Origin: Pleurodeles waltl
Taxonomy: Eukaryota > Chordata > Amphibia > Caudata > Salamandridae
Assembly (NCBI RefSeq): GCF_031143425.1
Contig: NC_090445.1
Location: forward strand, 820,420,817 to 820,484,816
Direction: 5' to 3'
DNA length: 64,000 bases
The position numbers and the translations under genes were made by a program. The notes beneath the pieces were generated by a model. That model worked only from the letters and a program-made list of their open reading frames with translations, did no database searches and was not told the DNA's origin. Shown here one piece after another: positions 57,658 to 64,000 of the stretch. Numbering within the stretch: position 1 is the stretch's first letter; every line of letters begins with the position of its first letter.

Positions 57658-58430
57658 TGTTTTAGTTAGGCCACATTTTGCTTAAAACTCCATTTTGAAT
57701 TAACATGGATGCTGTTCTGATGCTTTTCATTTCACTCCTGCTCCTTCCCCTCCCATTTCGACCTCCTGCATTTCTTCTCTCCTCACAGGCTTCCCAGAAC
57801 AAGAGACAGAATGATGGTACACTCTGTTTTTCTTAGACTTGCATGTTGTGTTAATGGATTTTCTAGTTTTCCTAATGTTGCAAAGTTCCCATGATTTCTT
57901 CCACTGTAGTTCAGCTACTGGGTTAGTACTCTTGAACTGGTGTAAGGCCCATTGTTTAGAAACGTTGCTTTATTAGCGGAACTTCCTATGACGATGTGTT
58001 GCTGATGCTGCTTAAGGCATACACAGAAATAGGTGAGTGTTGTAAGATTATGGATGAAGCTACATACTCTGATTTGTCCAATAACAGTTAATTTTAGTCA
58101 TGCCACTGTGAATCAGCATTTTATTTCGAATTTACTATGCAAAAATTGTGTATAAGAACCCTTTAGTTATGGGGATGAGCCAGAGATTTTTAGAGTTTCC
58201 TTTAGGGATGCTGCCAGTGTCTCTTATGATTTTGCTGTCTACTTGGGAGTTAGACTATTTCTGCTTATGTACTTTGCATTTCAGCTTGCATGGTATTTAT
58301 CTTTAATTCTGTACCACTTAATTTGTGATATTTTGTAATAAAACTCTTTAACTTTCCCCGGATCTAGAACTCAGTTATTGAGTGGTCCCAGTTATTTATT
58401 TGTTATTCTGGTAACCTAATGTTGGGTAAG
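57658..58430 (+). repeat. Possible retroviral-type LTR
   Basis: The segment starts tgttttagttaggccac. It has a TATA-like tataaga at 58151 and an AATAAA signal at 58337 followed within 40 bases by a C-rich/T-rich stretch, the order U3-R-U5. The words ttttagttaggcc are also found in the U3 of the LTR at 62.2-63.2 kb, which lies in the opposite orientation. The right end has no clear CA followed by a primer site, so the call is tentative. Confidence 0.35.
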
Positions 58431-59009
58431 TTGATGGAGAAGAAGTCTTTAAATGCAACATCAATCCTTTAGAGTAACAGTCAAAGGTAGATTTTGGGGT
58501 TAGGGGTTCGGTTGCCATACTGGAAAGCCTTTTTTTGCCACCTCTTGTGCACAGGCTTTAGTTAACCGTTTTTCAATAGGCTTATAGCTTTCTTCTATTA
58601 TACTACAGATTGTTACCTGTTCTTTGTCCCAAGAAGACCCATTTCTAAACATGTTGTGGGTAGAAATGTTGATGGCTTGGTTACTCTTGGTCACACATGA
58701 ACAGTAGATAATTTATCCCTGAACGTATACAGCGTCAGTGAGGATGAAAAAACTGACAAATATGACCACTGTAAATATAGTTTTCTGTGCACCTATCACT
58801 CTCTTACCTCTAGCAGTAAATCTTCACTTGGAGCACTCAAACACAACTTTCATCGGTGGTTTATGTGTATTTTTTTGCCTATAACTTAGGTTTTATAAGC
58901 TTATTTTGTGCTGTTCGTTCAATGTGTTAAAGGTGTTTTTTCTGCACTTACATGACTCTCCAAACAATTTACGTGCTTGAATCAATCAAACGGAACCCAG
59001 CTTGTTATT
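58431..59009. other. Unassigned spacer
   Basis: No gene or transposon protein is recognised between the possible LTR and the end of DIRS copy C. Confidence 0.35.
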
Positions 59010-60800
59010 ACACCACTGTATATTAGACACCAACTCACAAGCAGACAGCAGTTTGTGGTACTTTTTCTGCACCCTAACAAGATGTGAGTAGAGGAACAGA
59101 GAGGGCAATGGCAACATATAATACGTTTGCATATCTTGGAATCTATTAGTCACTGCACTAACTCAACGGACTGGCAGGAAGGCTGGCAAGGAATCTATTG
59201 GAAGGTTATATATTCAAAGATAACAATGTCCAAAGTAAGCAACTTTCTCTTGTTTTGATTAGATGTCCCTGCAGTTCGCTCAACTTATGAAAGAGTCCCA
59301 ATGCAACACCTCCTTAAGAGGTGGAATTGAGTCGTCCCCGTTAAACAAGGTGGTCATGCACCACAGCTAAGGAAGCGTACCCATCACTACGTGTCTGAGA
59401 TGTGAAGCTGTAGCACTTGCTGACCATATAGTCACCCAGTAAATGAAAGCAAACAAGTCCCTCGAAAAGCAGTGGATCAGCTTTGGTTTCAGTAGAATGG
59501 ACACAAATGCTCTCTGCAGGCTCTTGTTTGCTAATGCCTTGCAGATTTTGATACAGTGGATGACAAGGGCAACAGTGTATTTGGTCAAAAACAAAGCCAG
59601 GAAGAGCTGATCATCCACTTTGTCCTGGTATATCCAGCGATTTAATATGACACAGCATGTTTGGGCTCCAATCTGTGTAGGCACTCTTTTTACTTTGTTG
59701 GATCCGGAGGAAGGAAGAAACGCAGGAGGTTGGTAAACTGGTCCATATAAAATGCAGAATTGCTTTGGGTAAGAAGGATTTGAGGGATGCAAAGTACCAA
59801 CATTTCCAGGTAGAAAACAGTGAAAGGTGGATAAAATGCACCCAAGAACTTTGACTGCAAGCATTTTAAGTTACTACCCCTCAGAAAACAGTTTTCAGTG
59901 TGGGGAGTTGATCCAGACAACTGTGCAATGGCTTTAATGGAGATACTATCAAGGAAGTCAAGCAACTCTCAAGGAAATTCAGGTCCACTGAGGAACAATC
60001 AACGGAGTGGACGAAAAAACACAAGGTAAACCTTTTAGAAAACACATCACCAGTAGAGATCTAAAAAGAGAGGTTTGTTCGGAAAACACATGAAGGCAGA
60101 TGGGACAGCCAGCAGTTAACTGTAGCCATCTCCAAACCATACAGTGCAAAGGACAATGAAAATCACAAGTCGCTGGTAAAGCAAGATTTAAAAGGGTCGA
60201 GGCATTCTGACTTGCATCTCTGAAAGAATTTGTTCCAGCGACCTGCATTGACAGATTTGATAGCATGCTTCCTGTACTTTTTTATCACGTCTGTGACTTA
60301 ATCAGGACGGCTAAAGACTATAGCTGAGACTCTATCTCTGCATGTGCACCTCTCCTTTGGTTGCTAGAGGCTCGACCTGATCATTCTGCTGTGGGAGCAG
60401 GTCCCCTCTGTACAACAGAAGAAGAGGTAACTAAATGCTGAGGGCCAACAGAGTGGCATACCAGATGCTCCCAACCCAACAGAGGGCAATCAGGATCAGC
60501 TGTGCGTGATCCTCTCGCAACTTCCGCTGTATTTTTCACAGAAGTGGGAGCACATGCAGTAGCCCCTGAGAACTACTAATCCTGAAAGCATCCCATCAGA
60601 AATACTTAGGGAAGCAGCCTCACAAAACTGAGTACAGTTTGTACTCTGTGACATGGTGACTAGATTCACAAATAGAAATCTCAATCTGAGGAACATCAAT
60701 CCATCACTTCAGGGACTGGCTCCCACTCTTGGTTCTCCATTGAAAGACAACTGAGATGATCTGCCCAAACAGTGATAAAGCTTGTGAGAAAAGTAATCAC
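59010..60800 (-). mobile_element. DIRS-like element, copy C (3' half only)
   Basis: The minus strand reads the RNase H tail (about 60780-60350), the recombinase (60330-59300) and a terminal region (59240-59010). The terminal region matches the end of DIRS copy A over about 220 bp: ttgcataccttggna, tagtcac.gnactaactc, ggaaggc, gaatc and tatatattca appear in the same order. Gag and reverse transcriptase are absent. The upstream limit near 60800 abuts retroviral gag sequence. Confidence 0.65.
59300..60330 (-). pseudogene. Tyrosine recombinase remnant of DIRS copy C
   Basis: Frames at 60266-59979 and 59965-59367 together resemble the recombinase. A stretch before the core (FLKGLPCVFSSTPLIVPQW) is followed by a DQFTNLLRFFLPPDPTK stretch equivalent to the FHLNQxxxLPxFxPxP block. 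A KYTVALVIHCIKICKALANKSL segment corresponds to the helix before the HSTR box; copy B has VILCIKICYSLARK at the same place. The HSTR box and the catalytic tyrosine box cannot be read because of frameshifts and substitutions, so this copy is older than B. Confidence 0.6.
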
Positions 60801-60815
60801 CAGGAAGATTCCCTA

Positions 60816-61525
60816 TCATTGCCTCACAGGTGAATCCACGAAGGGTCCACAACCTTTAAATTGGTTTTGCTTATGCCAGCGCTTCTTGGAACCCTCATAT
60901 GCATGTTTAGTACCTTCCTTAGGGGTGGTGCTCCGTATGTCAAGCTTCTTCGGCTTGGCTCCCAAACGATCCCGTTCTTTACTAGTATAGGTGTCGGAAA
61001 TAACTTTCGGTAGTTCTTTCTCCCGGTCCAAACGTGGAAGCTCTTGGAGGCGCTGGCATATGGCCAGGGCTACCACTTCCCCTTTGATATTACGGAGTAT
61101 AATTGAGGAGACTGCGTCAAAGTTACGCATTCTTTTCATCCCCAAATCCAGGGCTGGTGTAGCCCCCTGCTCATTCTGTATTTGTTTTAACACTTCCGGT
61201 AAATTGGCAAGTGTCGGGGTATCATGTGTGGTAGTATAACTTGCAGCAAAGACTGTACCCCATGTGGCACAGTCATCCAACAAGGGAACCATCCCGAAGG
61301 GCAAGCACATTGTGAGAATTCTAGGTTTCTCCTGTGGTCCCACATAGGGAAACACAGCTTCCAGCTGATTTGGGTCTGGGCTATCCAAAACTGTATTTTC
61401 TCTTGTTCTTTGGGCACCTTACCCATGATAGTACGTACTGTTTGTGGATTAATCTCAGTAGCCAATTGATATCCAGCAGGTGCTGGTGGCGCTGGACGTG
61501 CTGGTGTTGTGTTCAAAGTTCGCAT
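60816..61525 (-). pseudogene. Endogenous retrovirus gag (capsid region), frameshifted
   Basis: Two overlapping frames carry a Gag-like protein. The upstream frame (61525-61187) has a Pro/Ala-rich start (PARPAPPAPAGYQ) and IMGKVPKEQEKIQFWI. Near 61385 the coherent reading passes to the other frame (61388-60816), with PRILTMCLPFGMVPLLDD, IQNEQGATPALDLGMK and a long helical capsid-like body ending in a basic Lys/Arg-rich tail. The high-coordinate LTR and leader place it correctly as gag. No protease or pol follows; DIRS sequence begins about 15-20 bases after the reading ends. The gene is split by a frameshift and is not functional. Confidence 0.7.
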
Positions 61526-62215
61526 TACGAATTGAACAAGTCATCTGTAGAGTGTTACTAGTTCAAGATATAAGTTTTGCAGGTCTGCTGCCTGCATGTT
61601 TTGTTTACCTGGGTGAGGTGTGTATGTGGCAAACATAGGCCATGTTGGTCCTTCATTACCTAAAGGACCTAATTTCACGGGTTGTATTACATGTGGTATG
61701 GCGCCTTCAACCTAGTTCTGATGCTTCTGGTAAGTGAGCGGTATTTCATGATACTGGTATGCTTGGTACCATAGTGGTACAATTTGCAACTCTGTATGTG
61801 TGAAATGTGAATGTAGTGTTGTCTTCCTTAGGAAAGTGAACCTAGGAATAAAATGTTTCTGTTTTGTAAGCTTCACTAGCTTCCACTATGAATGTAACAT
61901 CCCCGCCCTCTTCTCTTAAGCCATGCGCTACTAAGTGTAGTTAGTGCTTGTCTACCATTCTCAGGAATTTCTATGGCGTTAGCCATATTGTGAAATGGGT
62001 AGTAGAAATGGAACACCAAATGGGGAGCAAAGTCCTTTTAAGAGTTCGAGCTTGAACAACCTACAGCCTAGTTAGGTGCTCCCAGTTCAGCTGAGGAGGA
62101 TCTTCCACAAGACCAAGTCTCCCTGTAATGGTACTTAGGGTACCTGCTGTATGTGAGACAGTGATAGTCAGGGTATCCGTAAATTAGTGCCCACACACCA
62201 TTGTTGGTGGCACCA
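61526..62215 (-). other. Retroviral leader between LTR and gag
   Basis: This is the untranslated stretch expected between the primer site and gag. The bases next to the LTR read TGGTGCCACCAACAATGG on the minus strand. TGGTGCC agrees with the seven terminal bases complementary to an elongator Met-type tRNA, but the match does not continue, so a primer site is only possible. Confidence 0.45.
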
Positions 62216-63166
62216 TGTCGTAGTTTGACTCTTGCCTAGGCAAGACTGCTGGTTTAAGGATGACAGTTTTAATATTTGTAGGCGATTATGCCAGTCCTAC
62301 AACAAGTCATAACTGTCGTCCCAACCCTCCTGGCTCACAAGCAGCACCTCACAAAAACCCCAAACAGTAAAAGGTGGTTTGTGGCAGCCTTTACGCATGG
62401 ACTCAAGAGTGGGACATCTCAAGGAGTGTTGTGGTTAAACGGAGATTACCCCTTTCTCACATAAACTCAATGTCTCAATCAGACACAGGCAATGAAGAAG
62501 ATGCAATAGGTTTTATTTAGCAAAACTGCAAACTGCAATAAGTTGCATGAGCTGCAATGATCAGGATAATGAACAGTGCAAGAAACAGAATGGTAACAAC
62601 AAGAGTCATTAATACAACGACCCCCACCATCTTGCAATAAGATGTAATGACAAAGTATGAGACATCTCTTAATACCCTAGCATAATAAGCCTAACCTAAA
62701 AGAGAGCTAGGTATGTTAAACCTAATCTGTGAATGCCATGTCCATGAGAAGAGCCCCCAAACCTTGTTACCTTGGAATGAGATCTCTTGCTCAGACTCCG
62801 TAGGGACATGAAGACTGGATCAGCGTCAAGGCGACGTGCAGCATCGATAGCAGCGATGGCATCTGGTCGGAATCCCTCTCACTATCTGTTTAAGGAGTGT
62901 TTATACAGATCTGTTTGGACCCCTGATGTAGGTCTGTTCCCAAACAATAGATAACAATACATGCTTGGGACGGTAATTTATGTAGACAATTCCCTCGAAA
63001 GTGTAAAAAGGGAAAGTACCTAATGTGAACACCGAGTTTGTTTATCTTTGTCGCTTGATATTGACGCCTTAGCCCAGTGGCACTGATAACCCAAACTAAA
63101 ACATGGGCCTAACTAAAAACAAGGCAGCCATCTTAAAAGATTTTATTAAATAAATGTGTTAAAACA
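62216..63166 (-). repeat. Retroviral LTR (951 bp)
   Basis: On the minus strand it begins TGTTTTAACACATTTATT and ends AACTACGACA, with TGT...ACA termini. It contains a TATA box (GTATAAACA, about 62905) and a polyadenylation signal AATAAA (62517-62512), about 390 bases downstream, the order U3-R-U5. It is immediately followed by a TGG primer-site start and, after the leader, by gag. It has no second LTR in the window. Confidence 0.65.
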
Positions 63167-64000
63167 GAGCAAGCTAAGTAGGGTAAAAGTCACTAGGTGA
63201 CGGGGGCACGAATTTGCAAGCCAAAGGCTGAGCTAACTCCTGTATCCCATTAAAACAAGCCAGGATTCACTACAATGTCAAAACAAGACATGTATGGACA
63301 AAGCCATAAGCAGGGCCACTGGAATTATGCAGCAGGAGAAAGTCAAATTATGCAGCAGGGTTGGGTAAATTATATGGCAAGAAAAGGCAAATTATGCTGC
63401 ATAATGCGGCCCTTCTGTAATGGTATTACTTCATTATTTTGTCATTTTTAAACTTAGTAACACTTTCTGGGCATCGGTTGCACCTTATTAGTACAGGTTT
63501 AGTTCCCAAATATGGCAATAAGCAATAGACAAGTGACCAATCCAGGTTTGCAAAGGGCCTTCCACTGAGTGGCAAAATGTGTCTTTGCATTTTAAGTAAC
63601 TTTTAAACCATTTGAGCTAGAAACAATTTTTTTGTTAAAATCAGCAGATTATGAGGCAGATGACGGATTATGTGTCAAAGGCGGCACATCTATGATGCGG
63701 GAAATCACTATGGACACATAATCACTTAAATCCAGTGGGCCTAGCCATAAAGACTGACCACCAATGTCAGACCTTTGCCAGTGCTCGTTTTTTTCCACGT
63801 TCCCCATAATCTTGTTGAAACTGGTTACACTGATTTTCCACTACGAATATTTTTGGGAATTACTGCCATTCATCAACACATTTTACTAAATGATGATGCA
63901 AAGCAATCGTACCTAACATTTCACAGTAATTTTGCAAAACATATTTTTCCTAGATGCATTTTTTTGTGAATCATCAAGCTTGTTTTCAAGTATTTGCATC
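63167..64000. repeat. Probable interspersed repeat with short internal repeats
   Basis: The segment 63318-63410 repeats the words aattatgcagcagg and aaattat.tgc four times at 20-30 base spacing. Later (63640-63700) come related ttatgaggcagatgacggattatgtg words. I recognise no coding sequence. The pattern suggests an old non-autonomous repeat; its boundaries are not visible. Confidence 0.35.

Noticed and set aside
25228..64000. SLK first coding exon (glycine-rich loop GDGAFGKVYK)
   Set aside because: No minus-strand match was seen by eye. Intron 1 probably runs past the right edge, though a by-eye search could miss a diverged exon.

Overview
This is nuclear DNA from a vertebrate with a very large, repeat-filled genome. 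The only host gene I can support is SLK (STE20-like serine/threonine kinase), on the minus strand. Three consecutive coding exons of its kinase domain are present, each with canonical splice sites and matching phases. They are separated by introns of 6.6 and 7.45 kb, and the next exon on either side is not visible. Expanded introns together with abundant DIRS-type tyrosine-recombinase retrotransposons, Ty3/gypsy, L1-like and CR1/L2-like elements and a retroviral gag point to a salamander. That assignment is inference, because no species-diagnostic gene is present.

Layout. 1-10790 (read as part of SLK intron 4): a broken plus-strand LINE (580-3044) and a decayed, nearly complete DIRS-like element on the minus strand (about 3990-8832). 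10791-10940: SLK exon 4. 10941-18391 (intron 3): mostly unrecognised, with a hAT-like MITE at 15.5 kb. 18392-18440: SLK exon 3. 18441-25062 (intron 2): a weak tRNA-like SINE head and an internally deleted L1-like copy (21775-23650). 25063-25227: SLK exon 2, carrying the ATP-binding lysine. From 25228 to the end is probably SLK intron 1. It holds a ~515-bp tandem array (28.4-29.9 kb), a duplicated block with a GAGTG minisatellite (30 and 32.5-34 kb), an RT-less DIRS element with perfect 42-bp inverted repeats (34.06-37.23 kb), a LINE split by a 2-kb LTR-like element (38.5-41 kb), a tRNA-derived SINE (43 kb), a Ty3/gypsy element (44.56-49.0 kb), a long decayed L1-like element (49.3-56 kb), a possible LTR (57.7-58.4 kb), a third DIRS fragment (59-60.8 kb) and a retroviral LTR plus gag (60.8-63.2 kb).

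The SLK exons would be spliced together on the minus strand. All transposon genes seen carry stops, frameshifts or deletions, so none should make a full working protein. The observation most worth following up is the 3.2-kb DIRS derivative: Gag and tyrosine-recombinase regions remain, the reverse transcriptase and RNase H are missing, the ends are intact and the insertion site can be read. Most short open reading frames in this AT-rich sequence are chance and were left out.
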